From: an uncultured Oscillibacter sp.
GTDB taxonomy: Bacteria > Bacillota > Clostridia > Oscillospirales > Oscillospiraceae
Assembly: GCA_946551795.1 (NCBI GenBank)
Contig: CAMNRF010000008.1
Coordinates: 1-47,791 of the forward strand
DNA: 47,791 bases
Direction: 5' to 3'
The number at the start of each line of letters is the position of its first letter. Within the stretch, counting starts at the first letter, position 1. A program made the translations under genes and the position numbers. Under the pieces are notes generated by a model. It worked only from the letters and a program-made list of their open reading frames with translations, was not told where the DNA came from and made no database searches. Of this stretch, positions 1 through 10,333 are shown one piece after another.

Positions 1-92
1 GGGGGGGGGGGGGGGGGGGGCCCCCGCGGCCCCCCCGGCCCCCAAACAAACCCCCCCCCCCCAGGGGGCCGGTTTTCCCCCCCGCAAAACCC
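1..92. other. low-complexity contig edge
   Basis: Twenty G residues followed by C-rich and mixed homopolymer runs. There is no coding signal. This looks like unreliable terminal sequence rather than biology, and it mirrors the homopolymer-rich last 100 bases of the window. Confidence 0.6.
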
Positions 93-93
93 G

Positions 94-155
94 GCGGACG
101 CCCAGCAAAGCTGGGCGTCCGAACGAAGGTTCCCCCTGCGCCATTTCAATCAGTG
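94..155. repeat. dispersed repeat A, partial copy 1
   Basis: Starts with a hairpin (CGGACGCCCAGC / GCTGGGCGTCCG, 94-122) and then carries the right half of a repeat ending in TTCCCCCTGCGCCATTTCAATCAG. The same tail, with small changes, recurs near 21,725, 21,905 and 47,655. The left half is lost in the contig edge. Confidence 0.55.
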
Positions 156-161
156 ATACAC

Positions 162-194
162 AAAATGCCCCCGGGCCAAGCCCGGGGGCATTTT
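162..194 (-). terminator. intrinsic terminator after ferredoxin
   Basis: Perfect 14-bp stem (AAAATGCCCCCGGG / CCCGGGGGCATTTT) with a five- to six-base loop. It lies 13 bases after the ferredoxin stop on the minus strand, with a T tract at its 3' side, and could work in both directions. Confidence 0.85.
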
Positions 195-206
195 ATGTAT
201 CCTCGA

Positions 207-380
207 TTATTCCTCGGGGACGATGGCGCCGTTGGGGCAGGTGTCGCTGCAAGAACCGCAGTCCAGGCAGGCGGCAGCGTCGATGACGTACTGATCATCG
301 CCCTGGCTGATGGCGCCGGCGGGGCAGGCGTCCGCGCAGGAACCGCAGCTGACGCAGGCAGAAGTAATCTTGTAGGCCAT
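207..380 (-). CDS. 2[4Fe-4S] ferredoxin
   Basis: A 57-residue electron carrier with two CxxCxxCxxxC clusters (CVSCGSCADAC and CLDCGSCSDTC) in a pseudo-symmetric repeat, as in clostridial bacterial-type ferredoxins. It should shuttle low-potential electrons in the cytoplasm between enzymes such as pyruvate:ferredoxin oxidoreductase and hydrogenase; the partners are not shown here. The ATG at 380 is preferred because the upstream ATG at 395 overlaps the ribosome site GGAGGT, which sits seven bases before the 380 start. The gene stands alone between its own promoter and terminator. Confidence 0.95.
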   Translation of the reverse strand: MAYKITSACVSCGSCADACPAGAISQGDDQYVIDAAACLDCGSCSDTCPNGAIVPEE

Positions 381-410
381 GGGAAGCACCTCCATTAGAA
401 TTGTATCCCC

Positions 411-438
411 ATTGTAGCATAGAATTTCAAAAAAGCAA
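411..438 (-). promoter_or_regulatory. ferredoxin promoter
   Basis: On the minus strand TTGCTT (433-438), 16 bases, then TACAAT (411-416), about 16 bases before the ribosome site of the ferredoxin gene. Confidence 0.6.
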
Positions 439-515
439 GAGGAATGTTAAAAGCGTAACGGAAAATTTTGTGAAAAACGGGCGAGTGTTCTGTGTTCACA
501 ATTTGTTTTCAAAAA

Positions 516-606
516 GGTCAAAGAAAGTCAAAAATAACCTCTTGACATTTGCGCCGGCCGTGGTATACTGGCGTCAGAACAAAGGTTAAAGAAAGTCAAA
601 GTCAAA
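516..606 (+). promoter_or_regulatory. CtsR operators flanking a strong promoter
   Basis: A perfect tandem-heptad CtsR box GGTCAAA-gaa-AGTCAAA lies at 516-532. A second, GGTTAAA-gaa-AGTCAAA with a third overlapping AGTCAAA, lies at 584-606. Between them is the promoter TTGACA (542-547), 16 bases, TATACT (564-569). CtsR is known to bind this repeat and repress class III heat-shock genes; here the regulator gene follows directly, so autoregulation is expected. Confidence 0.92.
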
Positions 607-635
607 TTGAGCTTTACGGAAAGAGATGGTGTCCC

Positions 636-1088
636 ATGGGAATGACTGATCTGATTGCCGGCTTCCTCCAGGACTGCCTGGACGAGGCGGAGAACGGCGT
701 GCTGGAGGTCCAGCGCAGCGATCTGGCCCAGCGGTTCAACTGTGTGCCCAGCCAGATCAACTACGTCATGAGCACCCGCTTCTCCCCGGAGCGGGGGTAT
801 ATCGTGGAGAGCCGCCGGGGCGGCAACGGATACATCCGCATCACCCGGGTGCGGGTGGACCGGCAGACGCTGTTGATGCACGTCATCAACTCCCTGGGGG
901 AGGCGGTGGACCTGCCCTCGGCCCGGGCGATTCTGGGGAACCTGGCTCAGTCCGGGGCGGTGGAGGAGGACCTCTGCCGGGCCCTGGCGGCGGCGGTGGG
1001 CGACAAGGCCCTTGCCGCGGTGCCCCGGGAGGTGCGGAACCAGGTCCGCGCCGCCGTCATGAAGCAGGTCCTGATCCTGCAGGTGTAG
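636..1088 (+). CDS. ctsR: CtsR heat-shock repressor
   Basis: A 150-residue transcriptional repressor of protein quality-control genes. The N-terminal winged-helix part shows the family signature around VPSQINYVMSTRFSPERGYIVESRR, followed by the glycine-rich wing RGGNGYIRI whose arginine contacts DNA and senses heat. The C-terminal part is the McsA/ClpC-responsive dimer domain. MGMTDL at 636 matches the family's usual N-terminus; a second ATG lies at 642. It is the first gene of ctsR-mcsA-clpC, under two CtsR boxes. Length is typical. Confidence 0.95.
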   Translation: MGMTDLIAGFLQDCLDEAENGVLEVQRSDLAQRFNCVPSQINYVMSTRFSPERGYIVESRRGGNGYIRITRVRVDRQTLLMHVINSLGEAVDLPSARAILGNLAQSGAVEEDLCRALAAAVGDKALAAVPREVRNQVRAAVMKQVLILQV

Positions 1089-1152
1089 CGCCCGGGGTTG
1101 GGATCATTGGAACGGTATCAAATATATTTGGATATAGCAGGAGGTATTGATT

Positions 1153-1650
1153 ATGAAATGCGAGAATTGCGGTAAGAATGAAGTTACCTTTGTCTACCAG
1201 AGCAACATCAACGGCCAGGTGGAGGAGAAGCACCTGTGCGCCGAGTGCGCCGAGAAGCTGGGCTACACCCAGCGCCTGGCGGCCCAGCACCAGCGGATGA
1301 TGCAGGGCTTCAATGGCTTCTTCAATGGCGGCATCCTGGAGGACTTCTTCTCCCCCATGCCGAGTCTCCTGAACCGGCGGGGCTGGCTGCTGGAGGACCC
1401 CTTTGACGACTTCTTCGCCGATATGCCGGCCCTGGGTCCGGCGAGGCAGGAGACGCCCAGGGAGGAGAAGAAGGACGGCCTGGTGGACCATGAGGAGCAG
1501 GGCCGCTTCGCCCGGATGCGGCAGATGAACGCCCTGCGGATGGAGATGAAGAAGGCCGTCCACCAGGAGGACTTTGAGCGGGCCGCCCAGCTGCGGGACC
1601 AGCTCCACGCCTTGGAGGCGGAACACAAAGAGAGCAAAGAGGCCCAGTGA
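1153..1650 (+). CDS. mcsA: McsA-like zinc and UVR-domain protein
   Basis: A 165-residue adaptor with CxxC pairs at residues 3/6 and 29/32 (a zinc finger) and a C-terminal UVR motif (about 130-160, QEDFERAAQLRDQLHALE). In Bacillus, McsA activates the arginine kinase McsB and modulates CtsR. The start at ATG 1153 has AGGAGG eight bases upstream. It sits between ctsR and clpC exactly as expected, but no mcsB follows: the clpC start is only 36 bases after this stop. McsA here may act as a CtsR/ClpC adaptor only, or with a kinase encoded elsewhere. Confidence 0.9.
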   Translation: MKCENCGKNEVTFVYQSNINGQVEEKHLCAECAEKLGYTQRLAAQHQRMMQGFNGFFNGGILEDFFSPMPSLLNRRGWLLEDPFDDFFADMPALGPARQETPREEKKDGLVDHEEQGRFARMRQMNALRMEMKKAVHQEDFERAAQLRDQLHALEAEHKESKEAQ

Positions 1651-1686
1651 GGCCCTTTGCTCCCGAGGAAAGGAAGATGAAATACG

Positions 1687-4143
<2,457 letters not shown>

Positions 4144-4149
4144 GCAAAC

Positions 4150-4180
4150 GGGCCGGAGGTGCAAGCCTCCGGCCCTCTTT
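4150..4180 (+). terminator. clpC operon terminator
   Basis: Perfect 10-bp stem GGGCCGGAGG / CCTCCGGCCC with a six-base loop, then TCTTT. It lies between the converging clpC and membrane-protein genes. Confidence 0.88.
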
Positions 4181-5052
4181 CAACCCTGATACCGGACGAA
4201 TACCCAGTAGTCCGGCCCCTTCAGCCCGCTCCAGTAGTTGCGCAGCAGCAGGATGTCCGGCTCTGCCGGATTTGCCAATACCTGACGGCCCGGCATATTG
4301 TTGCTGCCGAGCTCCGAGACAGGCACCAGGTCATATTCGTCCAGCACTGTTTTTCCAACAGGCGCAAAGCCCGCCGGAGGCTCTTTCAGGACGCTGGCGT
4401 AGGGCACGGCGTCGTACCGGGCCTGATCCTCTGGGTCCACGTCTGTCTGATAGGGCAGGTAGTAGGTATCGTTCAGGAAGACGTAGACTGTCCCTTGATA
4501 CCGTACCAGATTCAACCCCCGCAGAACCTCCTCCACATAGCGGACGTAGCCCATGTAGAATTCCTGCTTCCGCTGGTCATAGCACTCCTGGTAGACGTAG
4601 ACCCACTCCGGGCGCTCCGGGTTGGTATAGTAGGGCAGGGGGCTGTCAGAATAGCTGGGGGTGGTCTCCCCGGCACGGGTGAAGCCCTCCGGGCACTCTA
4701 CGGAGATCATCCCAAAGTGGGACGAGATCACGTAGGTCACGCCGTCCACGGTGAGGCAGGGCGCACAGGCCTCGGGACCGGGAGAGCCCCCGCTGTCCCC
4801 GGAATCCCCGGTATCCGCGGGGGGCAGGACTTCGCTGCCCGCCGTTGGATCGTCTCCGGAGGCGCCGGCCTCGTTTTCCGCGGGGGAGGCGGAATGAGTC
4901 CGGGCAATCAGCAGCACCAGACACAGACACGCCGCCAGGGCCGCCGCCCAGGGCCATCTCCGCCGCCGGGGCGCCGCCGCGCCCGGCGCGGCCTCCCGGA
5001 TGAAGTCCTCCCGGATACCGGTGATAGCATATAAGAGCTGTTCCGCGTCCAT
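4180..5052 (-). CDS. single-pass membrane protein, paralogue 2 of sigma-linked pair
   Basis: 290 residues: a short cytoplasmic N-terminus (MDAEQLLYAITGIREDFIRE), an arginine cluster, one membrane helix (WAAALAACLCLVLLIA) and a roughly 230-residue outer domain rich in Tyr, Pro and acidic residues. It follows a paralogue and an ECF sigma gene in the same direction, so an anti-sigma or envelope-sensing role is inferred. The first 51 codons and membrane helix closely match those of the upstream paralogue, while the outer domains differ. Start chosen at ATG 5052 with AGGAGG about ten bases upstream. Confidence 0.75.
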   Translation of the reverse strand: MDAEQLLYAITGIREDFIREAAPGAAAPRRRRWPWAAALAACLCLVLLIARTHSASPAENEAGASGDDPTAGSEVLPPADTGDSGDSGGSPGPEACAPCLTVDGVTYVISSHFGMISVECPEGFTRAGETTPSYSDSPLPYYTNPERPEWVYVYQECYDQRKQEFYMGYVRYVEEVLRGLNLVRYQGTVYVFLNDTYYLPYQTDVDPEDQARYDAVPYASVLKEPPAGFAPVGKTVLDEYDLVPVSELGSNNMPGRQVLANPAEPDILLLRNYWSGLKGPDYWVFVRYQG

Positions 5053-5092
5053 GGGATGGTTCCCTCCTCTCCGCGGTGTTCCCGGCTGTCCG

Positions 5093-5989
5093 CTACCACG
5101 GCTGGGGCGTGGGCGTTGCCGGGACATACAGGGTCTCACAGCCGCCGCTCCAGTGTTTTTGGTACTCCACATAGAGAATGCCGTTCCCGTCCGGATGGAC
5201 GTAGAGGGTATTGCCGGGGTACTCCGGGCACAGCGTGATGACCAGATCCCGGTCGGGAAGCCGGTCAAAGTCATGATCGGAGGGGAAGACCAGCATCCCC
5301 GCGGGCTCGTACCCCTCGGGGAGCTCCGAGACGGCGTTCCGGGGCGGATAGCAGGGGTCCAGGTAATAGAGCTGTCCGCCGTAGAAGAAGACGGGCGTCA
5401 ACAGCCGCTCATCCGCCACGAAGCGCACCCACTCCTCCTCAAACCACTCCGTGGTCATCAGCACATAGAGGACGCCGGGGTGGTCCTCCGGGTCGGCGTA
5501 GACGGTGCCCGACACCGGACCGATGTCGGCGTAGAGCCACAGGTCCTCCGAGGTCTCCTCGGCGGTGACGCCTGCCAGGGGGCTCAGCTCCGTCCACTGG
5601 CCGATGGTCTCCGGCGGCTCCCCTGCGGGGCGGCCCGGGGCCCCCACCCGGTCCCAGGCGTAGGCCGTGCCCTGCCAGTACAGCAGGGGCTGGGAGATCT
5701 CCCCGGGGAAGAGGGGGCATCCGGCGGGAAGGTCCTCTCCGCCGGAGGCGCCGGGGCCAGGCAGGGCATCACGGTCCGCCGGAAGCGTATCCCCGGCGGC
5801 CGGGGGCTCAGTGCCCATGGGGGCGGCGGGCCGGGTCCGGGCAATCAGCAGGACCAGACACAGGCACGCGGCCAGAGCGGCGGCCCAGAGCCGTCTCCGC
5901 CGCCGGGGCGCCGCCGCGACCGGCGCGGCCTCCCGGATGAACGTCCCCCGGATGTCCCCCATGGCGTACAGGAGCTGTTCCGCGCTCAT
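5093..5989 (-). CDS. single-pass membrane protein, probable anti-sigma
   Basis: 298 residues with the same plan: cytoplasmic MSAEQLLYAMGDIRGTFIRE, an arginine-rich stop-transfer segment, one helix and an outer domain with Trp/Tyr/Glu-rich repeats. Its ATG overlaps the sigma-factor stop by four bases (ATGA), which indicates translational coupling and is typical of sigma/anti-sigma pairs. No zinc-binding HxxxCxxC motif is visible, so it would be a non-ZAS type of anti-sigma. The function is inferred from position. Confidence 0.78.
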   Translation of the reverse strand: MSAEQLLYAMGDIRGTFIREAAPVAAAPRRRRRLWAAALAACLCLVLLIARTRPAAPMGTEPPAAGDTLPADRDALPGPGASGGEDLPAGCPLFPGEISQPLLYWQGTAYAWDRVGAPGRPAGEPPETIGQWTELSPLAGVTAEETSEDLWLYADIGPVSGTVYADPEDHPGVLYVLMTTEWFEEEWVRFVADERLLTPVFFYGGQLYYLDPCYPPRNAVSELPEGYEPAGMLVFPSDHDFDRLPDRDLVITLCPEYPGNTLYVHPDGNGILYVEYQKHWSGGCETLYVPATPTPQPW

Positions 5990-6546
5990 ACGGTGAATCC
6001 CTCCCTCTCCAGGTGTTCCCGCAGCTGCGCGCGCAGGCGGAAGAGGGTGGAGGCCGCGGTGTTCTTCCCCATCCCGTGCAGCGCCGCCAGCTCCTCCACC
6101 GGGCGGAGGTACCAGTACCGCTGGATGAAGAGCACCCGCTTCTCCCGGGGCAGCGCCTCCAGGAAGCGGTCCAGGCTCTCCGCCAGGGTTTTGGCCTCCA
6201 GCGCCCGCTCCGGGCGGTCCCCGGAGGGGAGGCACTCCTCCAGTTCGTGGAGGGCCAGTTCCACCTGGCCGCCGCCCCGCTTCCGGGCCCGGCGGGCCCG
6301 CCAGCGGTCCAGGGAGAGATTCCGGGTCAGCCTGCCCAGGAAGGTGTCCAGACGGGAGGGCCGCCGGGGCGGCATGGCCTCCCAGGCCCGGAGCCACGTG
6401 TCGTTGACGCACTCCGCCGCGTCCTCCCGGCTCTCCAGAATACCCAGGGCGATGGCGCGGCAGTAGCCGCCGTATTTCCGCTCGCTCTCCGCCAGCGCCG
6501 CTTCATCCCTGGCCCAGTACAGCGCCACGATCTCGGTGTCCTCCAT
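5986..6546 (-). CDS. ECF-type RNA polymerase sigma factor
   Basis: 186 residues. Region 2 is near residues 45-90 (EDAAECVNDTWLRAWEAM, then TFLGRLTRNLSLDRWRARR) and region 4 near 125-180 (LPREKRVLFIQRYWYLRPVEELA, then GKNTAASTLFRLRAQLREHL, the recognition helix). There is no region 3, as in ECF factors. It should direct polymerase to promoters for an envelope response. ATG 6546 is chosen over GTG 6555 because GGGGG lies eight bases before 6546. It leads a three-gene operon with the two membrane proteins. Confidence 0.9.
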   Translation of the reverse strand: MEDTEIVALYWARDEAALAESERKYGGYCRAIALGILESREDAAECVNDTWLRAWEAMPPRRPSRLDTFLGRLTRNLSLDRWRARRARKRGGGQVELALHELEECLPSGDRPERALEAKTLAESLDRFLEALPREKRVLFIQRYWYLRPVEELAALHGMGKNTAASTLFRLRAQLREHLEREGFTV

Positions 6547-6600
6547 GTCCCGCACCCCCTTTACCCCTCTACACGGAAAAAATTTCTGTGGATTGCATGG

Positions 6601-6629
6601 ATTATATCATATTTTCCGCCGTCTGCAAA
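6601..6629 (-). promoter_or_regulatory. sigma operon promoter
   Basis: On the minus strand TTTGCA (6624-6629), 17 bases, perfect TATAAT (6601-6606). The weak -35 hexamer leaves room for other control. Confidence 0.55.
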
Positions 6630-6651
6630 TTTCCTGTGTTACTGGGAAAGC

Positions 6652-6680
6652 TTGATTTGTTCACACTTTTCCTGTATGAT
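6652..6680 (+). promoter_or_regulatory. promoter for large membrane protein
   Basis: TTGATT (6652-6657), 17 bases, TATGAT (6675-6680), 42 bases before the start codon at 6723. It is back to back with the sigma promoter. Confidence 0.6.
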
Positions 6681-6722
6681 GGATTTCACTGGAAAAAACA
6701 GAGAAAGAAAAGGAGCGGTCCT

Positions 6723-8573
6723 ATGCCATTTTCATTCAACTTTGACCCCAGCGCCTTCGGCGGGGGCTTCAATCCCAACGGGCCCCAGGGAGGCGTCACC
6801 CCGCCCCAGCGCAAGCCCCGCAAGCCCCGGAAGGCCATCGGAAACGCCTTCACCCGGACCCTTTTGAACATCGCCGTGACGCTGGTGTTCGGCGCGGTGT
6901 ACTTCTACCTGGAGCTGCCCGCCCTGAACCCCCACGCCGAGGACTTCTACGTCTTCGTCTTCCTGCTGTGCGCGGTGTACTGCGTGTGCGCCGTCTTCAC
7001 CTCCGGCTTTCAGGGGGAGGGGGTCAAGGGGTACTTCGGCTTTGTGAAGAAGCAGTGCACCGTGCCCCTCCTGGCGGTGCTGGTCCTCATTGCCGCCATC
7101 GCCGTCGGGTCCCTGACCAGCTGGGTGGTGCTGCGGGCGGGGGCCTACAGCAGGCTCCTGCCTCTGGATACCGGCGACTTCACCGCCGAGGTGGAGGAGA
7201 TCAGCTACGACCAGATCCCCATGCTGGACGCGGACTCCGCCTCCCGCCTGGGCACCCGGAAGCTGGGCGAGCTGGCGGACATGGTGTCCCAGTTTGAGAT
7301 CCTGCCCGCCTACACCCAGATCAACTACCAGGGCCGTCCGGTGCGGGTCACGTCCCTCCGGTACGGGGACCTGGTGAAGTGGTTCACCAACCGCTCCCAG
7401 GGCCTGCCGGCCTATATCATCGTGGACATGGTGACCCAGGAGGCGGAGGTGGTCCGCCTGGAGGAGGGCATGAAGTACACCGTGGCGGAGCACTTCGGCC
7501 GCAACCTCTACCGCCACCTCCGGTTCCACTACCCCACCATGATGTTTGACGAGCCCTTCTTCGAGATCGACGAGTCCGGCACCCCCTACTGGGTCTGCTC
7601 CCGGATCGTGAAGACCATCGGCCTCTTCGGCGGCACGGATGTGGACGGCGCGGTGCTGGTGAACGCAATCACCGGCGAGTGCCAGTACCACGAGCAGGTG
7701 CCCAGCTGGGTGGACCGGGTGTACTCCGCCGACATCATCATCCAGCAGTACGACTATTACGGCATGTACCACAACGGCTTTTTGAACTCCATCTTCGGCC
7801 AGCGGGACGTGACGGTGACCACCGACGGCTACAACTATATCGCCATCGGGGACGATGTGTATATGTACACCGGCGTCACCTCCGTCACCTCCGACGAGTC
7901 CAACATCGGCTTCATCCTCTCCAACCAGCGGACCAAGGAGACCCGCTTCTACTCCATCGCCGGCGCGGAGGAGTACTCCGCCATGGCCTCCGCCCAGAGC
8001 CAGGTCCAGCAGATGCGCTACGAGGCCACCTTCCCCCTGCTCCTGAACATCGCCGACCAGCCCACCTACTTCATGACGCTGAAGGGCCAGGACGGCCTGG
8101 TGAAGATGTACGCCATGGTCAACGTCCAGCAGTACGACATCGTCTCCACCGGCGGCACGGTGGCCGAGTGCGAGACCAACTACCGCCAGACCCTGGCCCA
8201 CCGGGGCCTCATCGACGCGGGGGACGCGGACATCGATGCGCCTCACGGGACCGACGTCCTGACGGAGACGGCGCGGGGCGTCATCGCGGACATCCGGTCT
8301 GCCGTGATCAGCGGCACTACCCAGTATTTCCTCCGGCTGGAGGAGGGGGAGGACTACTTCCAGCTCAGCGCCGCCGACGTGCCCCTGGCGGTGCTGCTGA
8401 ACGTGGGCGACCGGGTGGAGATCTCCTACGCTCCCGCCGCCGGCGGCGTGGCCCTGCCGGCTGTTGGCGTCAAACTGCTGGAGGCCCAGAGTACGCCCAC
8501 GCAGGTGGTGCCCTATGAGGAGGTCACGCCAAACCAGCCGGCGGGACCGGAGTTTTTGCAAAACGAAAATTGA
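6723..8573 (+). CDS. conserved membrane protein of unknown function
   Basis: 616 residues. A Pro/Lys-rich cytoplasmic N-terminus (about 1-40) is followed by three hydrophobic helices (about 45-65, 75-95 and 115-140) and a roughly 450-residue soluble domain, probably outside the membrane. The soluble domain has conserved-looking blocks such as YWVCSRIVKTIGLFGGTDVDG and QYDYYGMYHNGF. No catalytic motif was recognised. ATG 6723 is preferred because AAGGAG lies seven bases before it. The gene is transcribed alone from its own promoter, diverging from the sigma operon. I have seen similar uncharacterised proteins only as hypotheticals in Clostridia. Confidence 0.8.
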   Translation: MPFSFNFDPSAFGGGFNPNGPQGGVTPPQRKPRKPRKAIGNAFTRTLLNIAVTLVFGAVYFYLELPALNPHAEDFYVFVFLLCAVYCVCAVFTSGFQGEGVKGYFGFVKKQCTVPLLAVLVLIAAIAVGSLTSWVVLRAGAYSRLLPLDTGDFTAEVEEISYDQIPMLDADSASRLGTRKLGELADMVSQFEILPAYTQINYQGRPVRVTSLRYGDLVKWFTNRSQGLPAYIIVDMVTQEAEVVRLEEGMKYTVAEHFGRNLYRHLRFHYPTMMFDEPFFEIDESGTPYWVCSRIVKTIGLFGGTDVDGAVLVNAITGECQYHEQVPSWVDRVYSADIIIQQYDYYGMYHNGFLNSIFGQRDVTVTTDGYNYIAIGDDVYMYTGVTSVTSDESNIGFILSNQRTKETRFYSIAGAEEYSAMASAQSQVQQMRYEATFPLLLNIADQPTYFMTLKGQDGLVKMYAMVNVQQYDIVSTGGTVAECETNYRQTLAHRGLIDAGDADIDAPHGTDVLTETARGVIADIRSAVISGTTQYFLRLEEGEDYFQLSAADVPLAVLLNVGDRVEISYAPAAGGVALPAVGVKLLEAQSTPTQVVPYEEVTPNQPAGPEFLQNEN

Positions 8574-8637
8574 ACAGGTAAAAGAGAGCCCCGGCGAAAG
8601 CCGGGGCTCTCAGCTTGTCGAAAAAGGAACAGGACTT

Positions 8638-8701
8638 CCGCGGCGGGAAGGAGGGGGGTGTGCGGGGGACCCAGGAAGGGCCCCGGCAAAAACCGGGGCC
8701 C
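8638..8701. repeat. dispersed repeat A, copy 2
   Basis: Carries GGCGGGAAGGAGGGGGGTGTG, the same left half as the copies at 21.66, 21.84 and 47.59 kb, and then a hairpin. The ATTTCAATCAG tail is absent; a terminator hairpin takes its place. Confidence 0.55.
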
Positions 8702-8707
8702 TTTTCT
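8678..8707 (+). terminator. terminator after membrane protein gene
   Basis: Stem GGGCCCCGG / CCGGGGCCC (8678-8686 and 8693-8701) followed by TTTTCTT. The T tract runs directly into the next promoter's -35 hexamer. An upstream stem at 8585-8610 lacks a T tract and may be an extra stabiliser. Confidence 0.8.
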
Positions 8708-8735
8708 TGACACCGCCCCGCCGCGCCGCTATACT
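8707..8735 (+). promoter_or_regulatory. aminotransferase promoter
   Basis: Consensus TTGACA (8707-8712), 17 bases, TATACT (8730-8735). It is compactly fused to the preceding terminator. Confidence 0.85.
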
Positions 8736-8764
8736 GTCCCCCGTGAAAAGGGAGCGTGAATTCC

Positions 8765-9901
8765 ATGGAACTGACATTCAACAGCGCCGTCATGGGCGTG
8801 GAGACCTCCGCCATCCGCCGCTTTACCGCCCTGACCCGCTCAACACCGGGGGCCTGCGCCCTCACCATCGGCGAGCCGGACCTGGACACCCCCGCCCCCA
8901 TCCGGGCGGCGGCGAGGGCGTCTCTGGACGCCGGGGACACCCACTATCCCCCCAACAACGGCCAGCCGTACCTGCTGGAGGCCCTGTCCCGCTACGAGGA
9001 GCGGGCCCATGGCCTCCGCTGCGCCCCCGACGAGATTATCGTCACCGCAGGGGCCACCGAGGCCGTCTTCATCGCCCTGGCCGCCGTTTTGAACCCGGGG
9101 GACGAGGTGATCATCCCCACCCCTGCCTTCGCCCTCTACGCCTCCGCCGCGAGGCTCTTCAGGGGCGTGCCCGTGGCGCTGCCCACGGAGAAAAGCGGCT
9201 TTCAGATCGACCCCGGGGCCCTGGAGGCCGCCCTGACCCCACAGACCCGGGCGGTGGTCCTCACCTCCCCCAACAACCCCACCGGCTGCGTCTACACCCG
9301 GAGGACGCTGGAGGCGGTCCGTGATGTCCTGGAGAGTAAGCCCGTCTTTGTCCTCTGCGACGAGGTGTACCGGGAGCTGGCCTATACGGAGGACTGCCCC
9401 AGCTTCGCGGAGTTCACGGACCTGCGGGACCGGATCATCGTGGTGAACAGCTTCTCCAAGCCCTGGGCCATGACCGGCTGGCGGGTGGGCTGGTGCGTGG
9501 CGGACCGGCCCGTGAAGGAGAGAATGCAGGTATTCCACCAGTACGCCGTGGTGTCCGTCCCCTCCTTTGTCCAGCGGGCCTGCGTCACCGCCCTGGAGAC
9601 GGACCCCGCCCCCATGCGGGCCCTGTTCCAAAAGCGCCGGGACTATGTCTGCGGGCGGCTGGCCGCCATGGGCCTGGAATTTCAGGTGCCGGAGGGGGCT
9701 TTTTACGTCTTCCCCAGTATCCGGAAGTACGGCATGGACGCGGAGACCTTCTGCGTGAGGCTGCTGAGAGAGGGGCTGGTGGGGGTCCTGCCCGGGACCT
9801 GCTTCGGCGCGGAGGGGTTTGTCCGTGTCTCCTGCTGTTATGGGGACGGGGACCTGCGAGAGGGACTGGACCGGATGGAGCGGTTTTTGAAAACGCTGTA
9901 A
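8765..9901 (+). CDS. PLP-dependent class I/II aminotransferase
   Basis: 378 residues of the fold-type I family. GEPDLDTP near the N-terminus, THYPPNNG (substrate loop), TSPNNPTG (cofactor binding), CDEVYREL (Asp contacting the PLP ring) and NSFSKPWAMTGWRVGW (Schiff-base lysine) all appear in order. It resembles PatA-like enzymes; Bacillus PatA is the N-acetyl-diaminopimelate aminotransferase. Because dapB and dapH, which make the precursor, lie 0.9 kb downstream, a role in acetylase-type lysine synthesis is a reasonable inference, though aspartate or other substrates remain possible. ATG 8765 has AAGGGAG at ten bases. Confidence 0.88.
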   Translation: MELTFNSAVMGVETSAIRRFTALTRSTPGACALTIGEPDLDTPAPIRAAARASLDAGDTHYPPNNGQPYLLEALSRYEERAHGLRCAPDEIIVTAGATEAVFIALAAVLNPGDEVIIPTPAFALYASAARLFRGVPVALPTEKSGFQIDPGALEAALTPQTRAVVLTSPNNPTGCVYTRRTLEAVRDVLESKPVFVLCDEVYRELAYTEDCPSFAEFTDLRDRIIVVNSFSKPWAMTGWRVGWCVADRPVKERMQVFHQYAVVSVPSFVQRACVTALETDPAPMRALFQKRRDYVCGRLAAMGLEFQVPEGAFYVFPSIRKYGMDAETFCVRLLREGLVGVLPGTCFGAEGFVRVSCCYGDGDLREGLDRMERFLKTL

Positions 9902-9903
9902 AG

Positions 9904-9938
9904 AGACCCGGGAGGCACAGCCTTCCAGGTCCCTTTAT
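9904..9938 (+). terminator. aminotransferase terminator
   Basis: Imperfect 12-bp stem GACCCGGGAGGC / GCCTTCCAGGTC with a short loop, then CCTTTAT, just after the stop codon. Confidence 0.65.
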
Positions 9939-10160
9939 CCCATCACCAGCGGTCTTTTCAGGAATTCCAGCCCCGCCGGCAGGCCCGGCCGCAGATCCAA
10001 AGACCTGCATTGTCAGGGAATCCCGCTGTTCCACGCCTCCGGCACTGTACCACGGCCGCCGTCCCGCGGACGGACCGTGGAGTGATTTTCGTTATTTCTC
10101 ACAACGGCGCCCTCGCCGCGGCGGATTTTCGACAGGCTCCAGAGCAATACCCAAAAATAC

Positions 10161-10277
10161 TATAGCAATCATCAGAATTCCTGACAAGCGGGTCGGCCAG
10201 GGGGCCGACCCCTACAGGGATTTGTAGGGGCCGCCGCCCTCGGCGGCCCGGTGTTAGCAATTTTGAAGATTGCTATA
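10161..10277. mobile_element. 117-bp MITE-like element, copy 1
   Basis: Bounded by TATAGCAATC and its complement GATTGCTATA. If TA is the target duplication, the terminal inverted repeat is TAGCAATC plus imperfect continuation. The interior has two GC-rich hairpins (GTCGGCC..GGCCGAC and GCCGCC..GGCGGC). A second copy of exactly 117 bp at 40,695-40,811 differs at about eight positions. TA-flanked ends would fit an IS630/mariner-type transposase acting in trans; no transposase is present. Confidence 0.75.
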
Positions 10278-10333
10278 AGAAAAGTTCGGCGGCCCGGGAA
10301 TCGCATGGCTGCGCAGTCGTCCTTGACGGGCGT

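Noticed and set aside
6732-8561. 609-codon frame antisense to the membrane protein gene at 6,723
   Set aside because: Composition is a shadow of the opposite strand; no ribosome site.
8585-8610. hairpin after the membrane protein gene as a terminator
   Set aside because: The stem is perfect but no T tract follows; the terminator at 8,678 is better.
9493-10227. 244-codon frame overlapping the aminotransferase end
   Set aside because: Runs in another frame through the terminator and the MITE; arginine/proline/glycine-rich shadow.
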